The position numbers and the translations under genes were made by a program. The notes under the pieces are model-generated. The model saw nothing but the letters and a program-made list of their open reading frames with translations. It did not search any database and was not told where the DNA came from. A stretch of DNA of 50,688 nucleotides from a bacterium. Its GTDB lineage: Bacteria > Bdellovibrionota > UBA2428. The first letter of the stretch is position 1. Each line of letters starts with the position of its first letter. The stretch lies in contig JAACVK010000043.1 in the NCBI GenBank assembly GCA_009991595.1, positions 1 through 50,688 on the forward strand, written 5' to 3'. Shown here piece by piece: positions 41,583 through 50,688 of this stretch.

Positions 41583-43547
41583 CTATAAATCTCGATTTTC
41601 TACGTTGGGTGCCGCTGCTTTCAGAAGCGCGGAATCAGCGTTGATAATGCGTGGTGAAATGAACATAAGCAACTCAGTACGTTTTTTAACTCGACTCATT
41701 ACAGGCTCAAAAAGCCTTCCTATTATGGGAAGTTTTCGAAGCCAAGGAACCCCTGCTCTTGTTTCATTTTGATCGTCTACATAAAGACCACCGATAACTG
41801 ACGTGTCCCCTGAACGAACAAGCATTTTAGTTTTGATTCCTCGTCGATCTTTTGCGGCTGCAGAAGACTGAACCTGTTCACCAATGGTGTCTCGCTTAAG
41901 ATCAACATCCAAAAGAACAAAGCCATCGTTGGTCACCTGAGGCTTTACCTTCAGATCAAGAGTAAAGTCATAGGTATTTACTGACTGCTCTCCTTCGCTA
42001 TTTAGTTCTACGAAAATAGCCTGACGACCTTGGAACAAATTGGCCTCTTCGTTATTAGATGCCAACACTTTTGGGGAGGCAATGGTTTTAATGTTTGATT
42101 CTTTTTCAAGAATATCAAAAAAGGCATCTAGAGAGCCAAAAGCCCCACCCAAATCAATCGAACCATTCATTCCTAGAGAACCACTTTCTAAATTTCTCGT
42201 GCCTCTAGTGGCAATGTCTGGAATCGAAATGGATCCAGAGTCAGAATTGAAAACTTTCTTAAAGCCTGGGACGTTAAATCCACTTATGCCCCATCTGTGT
42301 TGAATAAAGCGATCAAGGTTTTCTGTTGCTTCGACAATACGAGCTTCGATTTGCACCTGAGGAGTTTGTCGATCAACCGAACTTAAATAGCGAGAAATTC
42401 GCTCAAGATTCTCGGGGATAGAAGTGATCACCAAACTATTGGTTCGCGCATCAGTCGTAATGGAAGCTCGCTTATCGGCCTTCAATAAGCTCGTGACGGA
42501 TTTTTCGGCCTCGGTAACATTCAAATAACTTAAGCTATACAACCTGGTCTCAAGACCGATGAGTTCTTTCTCTTTTTCTTTTGCCGTTGCAGAATCTTGA
42601 AGCTCCTTCTGCAAAGACGTTGCTTTCGCCACTCGATAAGTATTTCCAACTTTTTGATAACCTAGTTGTTTGCTCACAAGAATGGTCGCTAAAACCTGGT
42701 CCCAAGGTGTGTTTCTCATAGCAAGCGTAACCTTCTCCTCGCCACCTTCGGAAAGAATAAAGTTTTGCCCTGATGCCTGTGAAAGAAAGTTCAAAACATC
42801 TGACATAGGCGCATCTTTAACTCGTAGATTTATTCGCGCTCCTTTGAAAGATGGAGCGTCAGACATAGAGATAAAAAGCTCAGGCCTTACATAAGATTGA
42901 GCCTGAGACCTATAAAGCGTTCCATCTCCACTTAACATTGGAAAATCAATAAAAATCTTTGCACCTTGCTTTGTAATTGTTGGTTCAATGAAATCTCGTA
43001 ACTGGAACAATACTTTCACAGAAGGATTCGAACCCACTCGGGAATCAAAGGCCTGAACTAAGGCTACAGGTCCGTCGAACTCACCTGTATCAAGTGCACG
43101 CTTTAAAAAACTTTGCTCCATTTTTGCATTCGGTAGCTCAATGACAATTTGCTTTCTGGTCTTTCGCGGCTCAGAAGCAAAATCAGCGACCTTATCCATA
43201 GTGAGCTCTAAACGAACTCGATCTCCAAGCTGACGAAACTCCATTCCCTTTAAGGTGACATCGGCAGGTCCCAATGGACCATCAAGGCCAAGAGATGTTC
43301 CATCTAAGAGTTGCTCGTTTCCTAAAATAGGTGCTTGATCTTGAGGCGTTTCATCTAAAGGAAGATCATCTAGTCCCAACGGTTCGCCGCTTGCAAAGCC
43401 TTCATCGTCTTCGGGAAAATCATTAAGAGCATCTACTTCAGAAATGAGTTCATCCTCCGAGGACTGAGCATGAGAAGGCCCCACGTAAATTGCGATCAAA
43501 AGAAAAAATAAGCAATTGCGAATAAAGCGCGCGACAAGAATATTCAT
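41583..43547 (-). CDS. pilQ: Type IV pilus secretin PilQ
   Basis: 654 aa from the ATG at 43547, which puts the signal peptide (FIRNCLFFLLIAIYVGPSHA) at the N-terminus and a GGGGGAT ribosome site upstream. Domains in order: an acidic region, an AMIN domain (VTLKGMEFRQLGDRVRLEL), a second such region, an STN domain (INLRVKDAPMSDVLNFLSQASGQNFIL), a secretin N domain (NSLVITSIPENLERISRYL) and the secretin pore domain with its end LLMFISPRII. It forms the outer-membrane channel through which the pilus leaves the cell. Last core gene of the pil operon. Confidence 0.94.
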   Translation of the reverse strand: MNILVARFIRNCLFFLLIAIYVGPSHAQSSEDELISEVDALNDFPEDDEGFASGEPLGLDDLPLDETPQDQAPILGNEQLLDGTSLGLDGPLGPADVTLKGMEFRQLGDRVRLELTMDKVADFASEPRKTRKQIVIELPNAKMEQSFLKRALDTGEFDGPVALVQAFDSRVGSNPSVKVLFQLRDFIEPTITKQGAKIFIDFPMLSGDGTLYRSQAQSYVRPELFISMSDAPSFKGARINLRVKDAPMSDVLNFLSQASGQNFILSEGGEEKVTLAMRNTPWDQVLATILVSKQLGYQKVGNTYRVAKATSLQKELQDSATAKEKEKELIGLETRLYSLSYLNVTEAEKSVTSLLKADKRASITTDARTNSLVITSIPENLERISRYLSSVDRQTPQVQIEARIVEATENLDRFIQHRWGISGFNVPGFKKVFNSDSGSISIPDIATRGTRNLESGSLGMNGSIDLGGAFGSLDAFFDILEKESNIKTIASPKVLASNNEEANLFQGRQAIFVELNSEGEQSVNTYDFTLDLKVKPQVTNDGFVLLDVDLKRDTIGEQVQSSAAAKDRRGIKTKMLVRSGDTSVIGGLYVDDQNETRAGVPWLRKLPIIGRLFEPVMSRVKKRTELLMFISPRIINADSALLKAAAPNVENRDL

Positions 43548-43609
43548 TGCATCCCCCACTTTTGATTGTAAACCCATAGCTAAGAATTTGGGAGAGCGAG
43601 AAGAGGCTT

Positions 43610-44005
43610 CTACTCTTCTAAAACAAGTTTTGCCGTCGAAGTTTTGACAGAACCTTTGTAATCTTTGAAACTTTCTTTAACGACGACTTCACTGCCAGAT
43701 ATAGCAGAGACCCGTCCTCTATTTCTACCAATAGCATCTCCTCGCTGAACAATATGAGTCTTACCATTGGGAAGGAGAATCATTGCCTTTGCAGCACCCA
43801 TCCCAGAGAGAACCGCCACTAAACTCATTTCATTAAGCTCAAAGCTGGTCAACTCGTTGACACCTTTGCGTTCAAAAGCAGCAGGCGGAAGAAACGGATC
43901 TCTTCTAACCTTTAGAGGATTAAAATAAAAACGAGCCTTTTCGTTATCCTGACCAAAGCAAAAAATACTGAAGACAAAAAGTATCGCCAAGATTGCCTGG
44001 ATCAC
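43610..44005 (-). CDS. pilP: Type IV pilus assembly lipoprotein-like PilP
   Basis: 131 aa, small for PilP. The N-terminus is a hydrophobic signal (IQAILAILFVFSIFC) ending in FCFGQD. The PilP marks are VRRDPFLPP (residues of about 34-42), LNEMSLVAVLSGMGAAKAMILLPNG and HIVQRGDAIGRNRGRVSAI. PilP links the inner-membrane PilN/PilO to the secretin. The start overlaps pilO by 4 bp. The usual long N-terminal linker is short. Place in the operon makes the call secure. Confidence 0.88.
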   Translation of the reverse strand: MIQAILAILFVFSIFCFGQDNEKARFYFNPLKVRRDPFLPPAAFERKGVNELTSFELNEMSLVAVLSGMGAAKAMILLPNGKTHIVQRGDAIGRNRGRVSAISGSEVVVKESFKDYKGSVKTSTAKLVLEE

Positions 44006-44622
44006 TTATCACCTTCTTTGGGCTCTTTTTCCTCTGAAGCAGAGTCTGAAGCCACCACATCCCCAATATGATACGTGTACAAAACTGTCTTAGCCTGAAG
44101 AATAGCGGAGCCGCCTCGTTTACTAGGACTATCCATAACAAGCTCTTGCCCAGACACAACTCGTTTAATATTTGCAGCAGCATCCACAAAACTTAAAATT
44201 TGAGGATAGGTTCCTTTTAACTCAACATCCAATGGAGTAATCACCAAAAACTCTTCTTGGAGCTGAGCTCCTGGCTTAAAGCGAGCAAATGTAAGGCCCG
44301 CGTTGTCTGAGATGTCGGCTAGTGATCTCAAAACAGAAGCCACCTCTGGCGCTCTAGGAATTTTATCTGCTGTGCTTTGAAAGTCTTGTGCCAATTGATT
44401 GAGCTCTTTTAACTTCTGCGCTCGCTGCTCCTTAAAGGCCTCCGCTTCAGAGTTTTCTTTGACCAATCTTTTGTAAGTGCTTTCTTGTTGAACAATTTGT
44501 CCCAAAATAGGATTCCATTGCATTTCATGAAAATCCGTATGAATAGAATAAGCCCAAGCGCCAGCAACGAGAACCCATAGGATCAGAGGAATTCTTCCAA
44601 TTAAAATTACAAGCTGATTCAT
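44002..44622 (-). CDS. pilO: Type IV pilus inner-membrane protein PilO
   Basis: 206 aa. One membrane helix (LVILIGRIPLILWVLVAGAWAYSI) is followed by a coiled coil (TYKRLVKENSEAEAFKEQRAQKLKELNQLAQDF) and a ferredoxin-like periplasmic domain (RSLADISDNAGLTFARFKPG, then VELKGTYPQILSFVDAAAN). This is the usual PilO plan. It pairs with PilN to position the assembly machine. The gene overlaps pilN and pilP by 4 bp each. Confidence 0.92.
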   Translation of the reverse strand: MNQLVILIGRIPLILWVLVAGAWAYSIHTDFHEMQWNPILGQIVQQESTYKRLVKENSEAEAFKEQRAQKLKELNQLAQDFQSTADKIPRAPEVASVLRSLADISDNAGLTFARFKPGAQLQEEFLVITPLDVELKGTYPQILSFVDAAANIKRVVSGQELVMDSPSKRGGSAILQAKTVLYTYHIGDVVASDSASEEKEPKEGDK

Positions 44623-45341
44623 GAGGAAACTGGCTCCTCTAACTTCGCACGAATATTAAACTTCTTAACATCGCGAGGAATTGAAATCTCTTTAGAGGTA
44701 GCGGCACCTGCTTCGCTTCCCTTGTCTTCATGAGAAGTTTCTTCAAGTAGCCAAGTCGGGAAAAAAACCGCAGACTCTAATTTCTTCATGAATCGACTCA
44801 CTGTCTGAAGATCTTTTGCATAACCTTCCACAGAAATACTTCCGCCCGAACCTCTTTTTGCATCAATTTTTGACAACCAAATTTCCTGAGGCATTTCAGT
44901 CACCAAAAAATCAATTCCGCGCACTAGCAGATTACGGTTGTCATTGAGGTTATTAACCTTAGCAATCTTTCTCTTTAGCTCGTCCATACGTTTGTCAAAC
45001 TCAAGCATCTCTTCTCGAATAGAGGCCAACACAGTTTTCTTTTGCTGCTCTTCTGAAACTTTGGCTTGAATGGCTTGCAGCTCCTGTTGCTTCATCTGAA
45101 GCTTTTCCATCAAGGTGCTTTGATAATATTGAGGCCCAAAATAGGCGGCTGCAGCCAAAACAAGTGTAAGGGCAAAACGAGCTTGTTCTCTTTTATCCAA
45201 GCCACTACCAACAGAAAAACGACCTCCACCCCCCTGATCATCTGAAGAGTTATCAAAATCTCTAACAACACTTTCGGAATCACTATTGGAAGGCTGAAAA
45301 TCATCGGCCAGTTGATCCATCAAATTTACGCCCGAAGCCAT
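44619..45341 (-). CDS. pilN: Type IV pilus inner-membrane protein PilN
   Basis: 240 aa from the ATG at 45341 (MASGVNLMDQLADD), 5 bp after pilM ends; longer frames would overlap pilM. After an INLL-like cytoplasmic segment and a long Asp/Ser-rich insert comes one membrane helix (FALTLVLAAAAYFGPQYY), a coiled coil (LQMKQQELQAIQAKVSEEQQ) and a small periplasmic domain (EIWLSKIDAKRGSGGSISVEGYA). PilN joins PilM in the cytoplasm to PilO outside. The acidic insert of about 45 residues before the helix is unusual. Confidence 0.9.
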   Translation of the reverse strand: MASGVNLMDQLADDFQPSNSDSESVVRDFDNSSDDQGGGGRFSVGSGLDKREQARFALTLVLAAAAYFGPQYYQSTLMEKLQMKQQELQAIQAKVSEEQQKKTVLASIREEMLEFDKRMDELKRKIAKVNNLNDNRNLLVRGIDFLVTEMPQEIWLSKIDAKRGSGGSISVEGYAKDLQTVSRFMKKLESAVFFPTWLLEETSHEDKGSEAGAATSKEISIPRDVKKFNIRAKLEEPVSS

Positions 45342-45346
45342 AAAGC

Positions 45347-46423
45347 CTATTTTCCCCCTCTCGTAGTGAGTCCAGCTGCAGCAAAGAGCCTTGGACCCCA
45401 TGCGGCCAAAACGTTTGCATCTACAGATTTAGATTTTGACACAAAAACAGCGCTTGGGTCGATAAACTGCACTTTACTAGCAAAACGTTCGTCTTGAAGA
45501 ACTTCTTCTAGACCAGGAGTCATAGAAGCACCTCCATGCATCACCCAACGCTCGATCAACTGAGATTCAGATTGAGTCACAAAGATGTCTTCACATTGCT
45601 GAAGCTCGCTCTTCCAAGTTGCCAGAACCCCTGAAAGAGCATCTTGCGCTTCTTGCGGGATCCCCCCCTCATCGGGAGTCATTTTTAAAGCTTCAGCATC
45701 TGCAAAACTCAAGCCTAAGGTTTGTGCAATAGCGTCCGTAAAGGCTCGCCCACCAATTTCAAACTCACGAACAAAAACCACATTGCCTCTATGCCGCACA
45801 CCAACGCGCGTTCCAGAAGCTCCTACATCGACAGTAGCAACAACTTCCTTCGGTGAAATTTTCATAACACTTTCAATTAAGTCCGAACTGGAAAAGACGT
45901 CTAAATCCATGACCTCAATTCTTGTTCCTGCTTGAGAGAGAACATCGCGATAGTTAATGGCTTCATCTCTTTGCACACCGACAAGTAAAACGTCCCAGCC
46001 AGGAGTTCCAGGAGGAGCTAAAGGAACATTCTTGCCTTCACCCAACAACAAGTGACTAATCAAGATGTTGCTCATGTCCATCGGAAACACTTGTTCGGCT
46101 TCCCAGCGAACTTGCTGAGGGATTTCTTTCTTGGGAACTTTGGGCATCATAATTCTCTTCGTGAGAACTCCAGCGCCCTTGATCGCTGTTCCTACTTTTG
46201 GCTTTTTAAGTTTCAAGGCGTCCAAAGCGGATTGTAAATGCCCAACGACGGTGGAGACATCTTCAATGCCTCGATCGGATATACAGCCATCTGGCAACGG
46301 GGAGGCAAAAAGGTCTTCGATCTCAAAATGCTTGCCCGAGATTTTTCCTCTAATGATTTTTATGGCACTCGAACCCAAATCCACGCCCACCAATGATTTG
46401 GAAAATAAATTGAAAAGTCCCAT
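45347..46423 (-). CDS. pilM: Type IV pilus ATPase-like protein PilM
   Basis: 358 aa. PilM has an actin-like fold and forms the cytoplasmic ring of the pilus complex. The phosphate-1 motif is LVGVDLGSSAIKIIRG (about 11-26). The middle holds GTAIKGAGVLTKRIMMPKVPKKEIPQQVRWEAEQ, and VATVDVGASGTRVGVRHRG and HGGASMTPGLEEVLQ complete the fold. The length matches the family. It is followed by pilN in the same frame-packed operon and lies 76 bp after pilD. Confidence 0.94.
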   Translation of the reverse strand: MGLFNLFSKSLVGVDLGSSAIKIIRGKISGKHFEIEDLFASPLPDGCISDRGIEDVSTVVGHLQSALDALKLKKPKVGTAIKGAGVLTKRIMMPKVPKKEIPQQVRWEAEQVFPMDMSNILISHLLLGEGKNVPLAPPGTPGWDVLLVGVQRDEAINYRDVLSQAGTRIEVMDLDVFSSSDLIESVMKISPKEVVATVDVGASGTRVGVRHRGNVVFVREFEIGGRAFTDAIAQTLGLSFADAEALKMTPDEGGIPQEAQDALSGVLATWKSELQQCEDIFVTQSESQLIERWVMHGGASMTPGLEEVLQDERFASKVQFIDPSAVFVSKSKSVDANVLAAWGPRLFAAAGLTTRGGK

Positions 46424-46499
46424 AGATGCTCAAACCCTACACATTGCGTCTAAATTAAATAAATACGCTAATTTAAGTTTAGTCTATGCCTTGCCTTTT

Positions 46500-47318
46500 T
46501 CAAAGCCCAGAGCTGAGTTTGATTTTAATCCACATCAAAAAAGCGCCCAGAGCCAGAAAAGGGCCAAAAGGAATTGCTGTTTTCATCCCATCTCCACCTT
46601 TTCTCATCGCCCAAAGACCCGCTAACAAGCCAGAGGTAGAGGCAATCAAGATTAAAGGTGGAACCTCTGCAAAGCCGAGCCAAGTGCCAAGCCAGCCCAT
46701 CATTTTCACATCACCAAAGCCCAGACCTTCGATTCCCTTGTATTTTTCATACCCCCAGGCCAACAGCCAAAAGATCCCAAATCCAAACAATCCCCCAAAA
46801 AATGACTCCGGAAAGGAAAAGTTCTCAAAGTAAGAAATCATGACCAACGCAATAACCCAATTTCCTATACTGAATCGGTCTGGAATAATTCTAAAGTCGA
46901 CGTCGATGACCACAATGACCAAAAGTGTATACACAAAATAGAGTTCTAAAAGAAACCAAGCCCAATAACTAAGCTCTCCTTGAAACTCAGGACCATTAGC
47001 TTGCAATAAAACTGCAGAGCTAAACCAAAGTAGAACAGGAACCAACAACTCAATAAAAAAGTAACGAAATGGAATTCTCGCATTACAAGCACGGCATTTA
47101 CCAAGAAGAAAGACGTAGGAGAGCAAAGGAATGTTATCAAAAATTTTAATCTGATTGCTGCACTCAGGACAGCGGCTTCTATAACCAGCCAACATCCCAA
47201 GAGGCAAATCTCTCGGTATTCTATAAATCAAAACATTCGCTAAAGAGCCAAACAAAAGCCCCATCAGGCCAACGCCGATGGCGACTGGACTCAAAAGGAG
47301 GATGGGATCAAAGTTCAT
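46500..47318 (-). CDS. pilD: Prepilin peptidase / N-methyltransferase PilD
   Basis: 272 aa with about seven membrane segments. Four cysteines form the zinc site (CPECSNQ near residue 51 and CRACNAR near 76). The two catalytic aspartates are in VIDVDFRIIPD and GFGDVKMMGWLG (GxGD-type). The enzyme cuts the leader of prepilins and methylates the new N-terminus. It starts 2 bp downstream of the ABC permease, so the ABC pair and pilD are in one transcript. Confidence 0.94.
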   Translation of the reverse strand: MNFDPILLLSPVAIGVGLMGLLFGSLANVLIYRIPRDLPLGMLAGYRSRCPECSNQIKIFDNIPLLSYVFLLGKCRACNARIPFRYFFIELLVPVLLWFSSAVLLQANGPEFQGELSYWAWFLLELYFVYTLLVIVVIDVDFRIIPDRFSIGNWVIALVMISYFENFSFPESFFGGLFGFGIFWLLAWGYEKYKGIEGLGFGDVKMMGWLGTWLGFAEVPPLILIASTSGLLAGLWAMRKGGDGMKTAIPFGPFLALGAFLMWIKIKLSSGL

Positions 47319-47319
47319 T

Positions 47320-48117
47320 TTAAAAATCTAACCTTTCAATTCTTCGCTGTGCGATAAAGACGAAAAACAAAGACCAGGCAACTCCCAGCGCTCCAATTGA
47401 TAAAAACTGACTCCATTCGAAAAACTCTTCATACCCAACAAAGACTCTTAGATCCAACCATTCCAAAGGCGGGAGAAAATAGAGAGCTTTGAAAAGATAC
47501 TCGTAAGCCTCAGCCTCACCCGACACTTGAAAAATTTGACTTTTTAAAATAGTCAGCAAGTAACTCACGCTATGAAGCAAAATCAGAACAGAAATTAAAC
47601 TCATCCAAGCCAAAGCCGAACGAAGAAACATACTCAAAAGCAAAGCAGCCCCAACAACAATGGCCACCTCAATAGCCACAAATATCTGAGTTTGAAGATG
47701 TATCCAACTGCCTGCATCAGCAAAAATAGCCTTGGACAACCCTGCCGAAACAAGCAACCAAATAAAATTCATGGCCGTTATAAACGCCCATGTTCCCAAA
47801 ACCTGCCCCCAAACCCACTGCACTCGGGTCATTCGTCCCGCACAAAGCACATGAAGAGTTTTACGAGCACGTTCCTCGTCCAAAACATGAGACCCCAGAT
47901 AAGAGGCCAATACAATTTGAAGCAGAAAGGAGATCCCCAACGAGAAATCCCAGAAAATTTTAGCAGGACCCACAAAAGAAACTCGGGCCACAATTAAGAC
48001 GAGGGGAATCAGTGCTCCCCCCACGATCAAAGACATCCAACCTAATTTTTGTCGAAGCAATATTAAACAGCGAAGAGATGCTAGCCAAAATACTCGATCA
48101 AAAAAAACCACTGTCAT
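47320..48117 (-). CDS. ABC transporter permease (ABC-2 type)
   Basis: 265 aa with six membrane segments (WMSLIVGGALIPLVLIVARV, FSLGISFLLQIVLASYLGS, AFITAMNFIWLLVSAG, IEVAIVVGAALLLSMF, WMSLISVLILLHSVSYLL, FLSIGALGVAWSLFFVF). It carries the cytoplasmic segment DEERARKTLHVLCAGRMTRVQWVWGQ typical of ABC-2/gliding-type permeases. The transported substrate is unknown. It overlaps the ATPase gene by 20 bp. Position directly upstream of pilD links it to pilus function, by inference. Confidence 0.88.
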   Translation of the reverse strand: MTVVFFDRVFWLASLRCLILLRQKLGWMSLIVGGALIPLVLIVARVSFVGPAKIFWDFSLGISFLLQIVLASYLGSHVLDEERARKTLHVLCAGRMTRVQWVWGQVLGTWAFITAMNFIWLLVSAGLSKAIFADAGSWIHLQTQIFVAIEVAIVVGAALLLSMFLRSALAWMSLISVLILLHSVSYLLTILKSQIFQVSGEAEAYEYLFKALYFLPPLEWLDLRVFVGYEEFFEWSQFLSIGALGVAWSLFFVFIAQRRIERLDF

Positions 48118-48844
48118 CTCCTAATGGGTCTTCGTCCCACGGCTCGGAACTTTGGTATTTGCGCTCTAACTCACTCAAGACCTGAGAGGTTTCGCCATCT
48201 AAAACCTTTGCGCCCTTTTCCAGGACAATCACCCGATCACAAAGCTTCTGAATATCCTCTAAAGAATGAGAAGAAATCAACAAGGTCTTTCCCCGCTCTC
48301 TCAAGCGAGACAAAATATCTCGTAATTTAGCCTGAGCCCTAGGGTCGAGCCCACTCATGGGCTCATCCAAAACTAAAAACTCTGGATCATGTAAAAGCAA
48401 GTTAGCCAGCCCTGAGCGCTGAAGCATTCCCTTGCTATAGCCATCCATCCTGCGAGCACCCCTGTTCTTTAAACCTAGAACCGATAACAAGTTCTCGCGA
48501 CGCTCCACCAGTTCTTCTTGATTACGGTCTGTAAACTTCGAAGCAAAAAATAACATTTCACGAGCCGAAAGCTCCGGCCAAAAACCAGAGACCTCTGGCA
48601 AATATCCGACCCTCTCCAAAACTCTAGAGTTTCTCGGGTCTTGACCCCAAATTTTGACCGAACCAGAGTCGGCCCCGACCAACCCAAGGATGATTTTAAT
48701 AAAAGTAGATTTTCCCGCCCCATTGGCCCCGACCAGCGCCACCGATTGCTGAGATTTGATCTCCAAAGAAAGATCCCGAAAGACAGGCGTGCTAAAACTT
48801 TTCGCCAACCCCTGAATGCTCAATACTGGAGATAAGTCGTCCAT
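48098..48844 (-). CDS. ABC transporter ATP-binding protein
   Basis: 248 aa. Walker A is GANGAGKST (about 39-47), the signature is YSKGMLQR in place of LSGGQ, Walker B is FLVLDEPMSGLDP, and the switch His is in LLISSHSLED. The modified signature is usual for ABC-2 type exporters. It heads the pil operon: ATPase, permease, pilD, pilM-N-O-P-Q. The role of the transporter in the pilus unit is not known. Confidence 0.92.
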   Translation of the reverse strand: MDDLSPVLSIQGLAKSFSTPVFRDLSLEIKSQQSVALVGANGAGKSTFIKIILGLVGADSGSVKIWGQDPRNSRVLERVGYLPEVSGFWPELSAREMLFFASKFTDRNQEELVERRENLLSVLGLKNRGARRMDGYSKGMLQRSGLANLLLHDPEFLVLDEPMSGLDPRAQAKLRDILSRLRERGKTLLISSHSLEDIQKLCDRVIVLEKGAKVLDGETSQVLSELERKYQSSEPWDEDPLGDDSGFF

Positions 48845-49018
48845 AGCCTCCCTTCAGTTTAGAAAGCTTCGTGAATTTTGCAAGTTACCGACAGTTTTAT
48901 GATTTTTTTATCTCAGCCCTCACTTTTTAGTCTAAAAACTAGTCTTGTTTTAAAGGAGTCCATTTTTTTCTATTTTGACTTGAATCAGCCCCAAGATAGG
49001 GTACGAACTATCTGGCGT

Positions 49019-49094
49019 GAGTCGGTAGCTCAGTCGGTAGAGCATCTCCCTTTTAAGGAGAGGGTCCACGGTTCGAGCCCGTGCCGACTCACCA
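49019..49094 (+). tRNA. tRNA-Lys (anticodon UUU)
   Basis: 76 nt including an encoded CCA. The acceptor stem GAGTCGG pairs with CCGACTC. The D arm is GCTCAGTCGGTAGAGC. The anticodon arm has loop CTTTTAA with anticodon TTT, and the T arm holds GGTTCGAGCCC. It reads AAA and AAG lysine codons. It stands alone between the ABC ATPase and fumC genes, 100 bp before the fumC start. Confidence 0.98.
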
Positions 49095-49194
49095 TTTTTC
49101 CCAACGCACAGCAACAAGACATCCCGAAGCTAAAGCTTGTCTGCTTTCCGCTTTCTTGCGAATTTCAAGGACCTATCAGGAGGAAACCTTTCAA

Positions 49195-50589
49195 ATGAGC
49201 GAAAATTTTAGAGTCGAAAGCGACACCATGGGAACGATCAAGGTCGAAAGTGATAAACTTTGGGGTGCCCAAACTCAGCGCTCCTTAGAAAATTTCCCTA
49301 TAGGAAACGATCGCATGCCCAGAGAGATTATTCGAGCTCTTGGTATCCTCAAAAAGGGAGCCGCGCTGGCCAACCTTGAACTTGGCAAACTAGACGAAAA
49401 TAAGTGCAAAGCCATTTGCCAAGCGGCAGACGAAGTCATCGAAGGAAAGCTGGACGATCAATTCCCACTTGTTGTTTGGCAAACAGGCTCAGGCACTCAG
49501 AGCAACATGAACAGCAATGAGGTGATCTCCAATCGCGCCATTCAAATCCTTGGTGGAGAAGTTGGTAGCAAAGCCCCTATTCACCCGAACGATGATGTCA
49601 ACAAAAGCCAATCTAGTAACGACGTCTTCCCAACGGCTATGCACATTGCCGCAGTAGAAGAAACGGAGAGAAGTCTCCTTCCAAATTTAAAATATCTTAG
49701 AGACGCTATCGCAAAGAAAGAAAAAGAGTTTGAAGGCATCATTAAGGTCGGAAGAACTCACCTAATGGATGCAACACCTTTAACGCTCTCACAAGAATTT
49801 TCTGGCTACCGCACTCAAATTGAATACGGAATTGAAAGAGTCGAACAATCTCTTGAGAAGCTACGTTACCTTGCACAAGGCGGCACCGCAGTTGGAACGG
49901 GTCTAAACACGCACCCTAAATTTGCCCAACTAGTCGCCGAGAAAATATCCTCTGTCTCTGGCTGCAAATTTGAAACGGCTCCCAATAAATTTGAAGCCCT
50001 TGCCGCGCACGATGCCTTCGTATTTGCCCACGGCGCCCTTAAAACTTTAGCCTGTTCCTTTATGAAATTAGCCAACGACATCCGTTGGCTTGGGAGCGGA
50101 CCCCGCTGCGGAATTGGCGAGCTAAACTTACCCGAGAACGAGCCAGGATCTTCGATCATGCCAGGCAAAGTGAACCCCACTCAAAGCGAATCCATGACGA
50201 TGGTCTGCTGCCAGGTCTTAGGAAATGACGTTGCACTTAACATTGGAGCCGCCTCAGGTAACTTTGAGCTTAATGTTTTCAAGCCACTTATTGTCCACAA
50301 CTTCTTACACTCCCTGAGACTCCTTTCGGACTCTGCTAAAAACTTCGTTGACAAATGTCTTGTAGGTGTTGAACCCAACAAAGCTGCCATTGAAAAACAT
50401 CTTCAGAACACGCTCATGCTAGTGACGGCCCTTAATCCTCACATTGGTTACGACAAAGCTGCCGCCATTGCCAAGAAAGCTCACAAAGAAGGACTTACCC
50501 TGAAAGAAGCCGCCCTCGCCCTTGGCCATCTGACCGAGGAGCAGTTCAAACTTTGGGTTGACCCCTCACAAATGATTTCTCCAAAATAA
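49195..50589 (+). CDS. fumC: Class II fumarate hydratase
   Basis: 464 aa from ATG 49195, which follows AGGAGG at 49178-49183; longer frames run back into the tRNA. It interconverts fumarate and malate in the citric acid cycle. Family marks: [34 protein letters not shown] (about 95-110), [10 protein letters not shown], and the signature [15 protein letters not shown] near residue 317. Length and motifs are as in E. coli FumC, an iron-free enzyme. The 174 bp before the tRNA hold no gene I can see. Confidence 0.96.
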   Translation: MSENFRVESDTMGTIKVESDKLWGAQTQRSLENFPIGNDRMPREIIRALGILKKGAALANLELGKLDENKCKAICQAADEVIEGKLDDQFPLVVWQTGSGTQSNMNSNEVISNRAIQILGGEVGSKAPIHPNDDVNKSQSSNDVFPTAMHIAAVEETERSLLPNLKYLRDAIAKKEKEFEGIIKVGRTHLMDATPLTLSQEFSGYRTQIEYGIERVEQSLEKLRYLAQGGTAVGTGLNTHPKFAQLVAEKISSVSGCKFETAPNKFEALAAHDAFVFAHGALKTLACSFMKLANDIRWLGSGPRCGIGELNLPENEPGSSIMPGKVNPTQSESMTMVCCQVLGNDVALNIGAASGNFELNVFKPLIVHNFLHSLRLLSDSAKNFVDKCLVGVEPNKAAIEKHLQNTLMLVTALNPHIGYDKAAAIAKKAHKEGLTLKEAALALGHLTEEQFKLWVDPSQMISPK

Positions 50590-50688
50590 GCAAAGGCTCT
50601 TTGTGAAAATGAGTGGGTAAAAGTCTAAAAATAATCTTGAAAAAAGGGCAAAGCGAGCCATCTGTTAAAAATCCGTTAAGATAAAAAT

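Overview
The window reads as a chromosomal segment of a free-living or predatory member of the Bdellovibrionota (Bdellovibrio-like). This is inferred from gene content, since no rRNA is present. The support is: a type IV pilus operon (pilM-N-O-P-Q plus pilD) linked to an ABC transporter; a flagellar block with fliD, fliS, csrA and fliW; a glutamate-cysteine ligase of the T. ferrooxidans type next to paired ArsA-like ATPases; an H1-like Lys/Arg repeat protein; and many secreted or lipoprotein genes of unknown function. Base composition is moderately AT-rich and even throughout. No insertion sequence, prophage or CRISPR array was seen.

Layout. 1-1.2 kb: short tandem repeats, then a gene broken by an in-frame stop just before an HExxH motif. 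1.2-3.5 kb (minus): diheme cytochrome, acetyltransferase, ASCH protein. 3.5-6.7 kb (plus): FAD oxidoreductase and a TPR protein. 6.7-9.4 kb (minus): a large acidic secreted protein. 9.5-13.9 kb (plus): ribF, a vWA-like lipoprotein and three unknown exported or anchored proteins. 13.9-17.5 kb: rlmH, a pseudo-receiver/GAF protein, an alpha/beta hydrolase with an M14 carboxypeptidase, and the histone H1-like gene. 17.6-21.8 kb: lipoprotein, hisS, aspS. 21.9-26.3 kb (minus): a three-gene unit with a degenerate PurL-like protein, a degenerate PurQ-like amidotransferase and a sigma-like/anti-sigma-like membrane protein. 26.3-28.2 kb: small lipoprotein, HAD phosphatase, TPM-like membrane protein. 28.2-32.6 kb (minus): flagellar block. 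32.7-36.0 kb: FabL-like enoyl reductase, HAD phosphatase, and a COG3014-like/LpoB-like lipoprotein pair. 36.2-39.9 kb (plus): two ArsA-like ATPases, gshA, a HAMP membrane protein. 40.0-41.5 kb: PhaR-like regulator and small membrane proteins. 41.6-48.8 kb (minus): pilus operon with ABC transporter and pilD at its head. 49.0-50.6 kb: tRNA-Lys and fumC.

How the genes fit together. The minus-strand pilus operon encodes the inner-membrane alignment complex (PilM/N/O/P), the secretin (PilQ) and the prepilin peptidase (PilD). The flagellar block encodes the filament cap and its chaperone together with the CsrA/FliW post-transcriptional switch; csrA carries a near-consensus CsrA site over its own start codon. 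Two regulatory habits recur. Several genes have a -10-like hexamer only 6-8 nt before the start codon and no Shine-Dalgarno sequence, which suggests leaderless mRNAs. Several convergent gene pairs overlap at their 3' ends, leaving no room for terminators.

The most unusual part is the 21.9-26.3 kb unit. Two proteins recognisably built like FGAM synthase (PurL) and its glutaminase (PurQ) have lost their signature catalytic residues. They sit upstream of a membrane protein that joins a sigma-region-4-like helix-turn-helix to an HxxxCxxC anti-sigma motif. Both the purL-like gene and a divergent lipoprotein gene appear to start from overlapping -10 elements inside a 23-bp gap.
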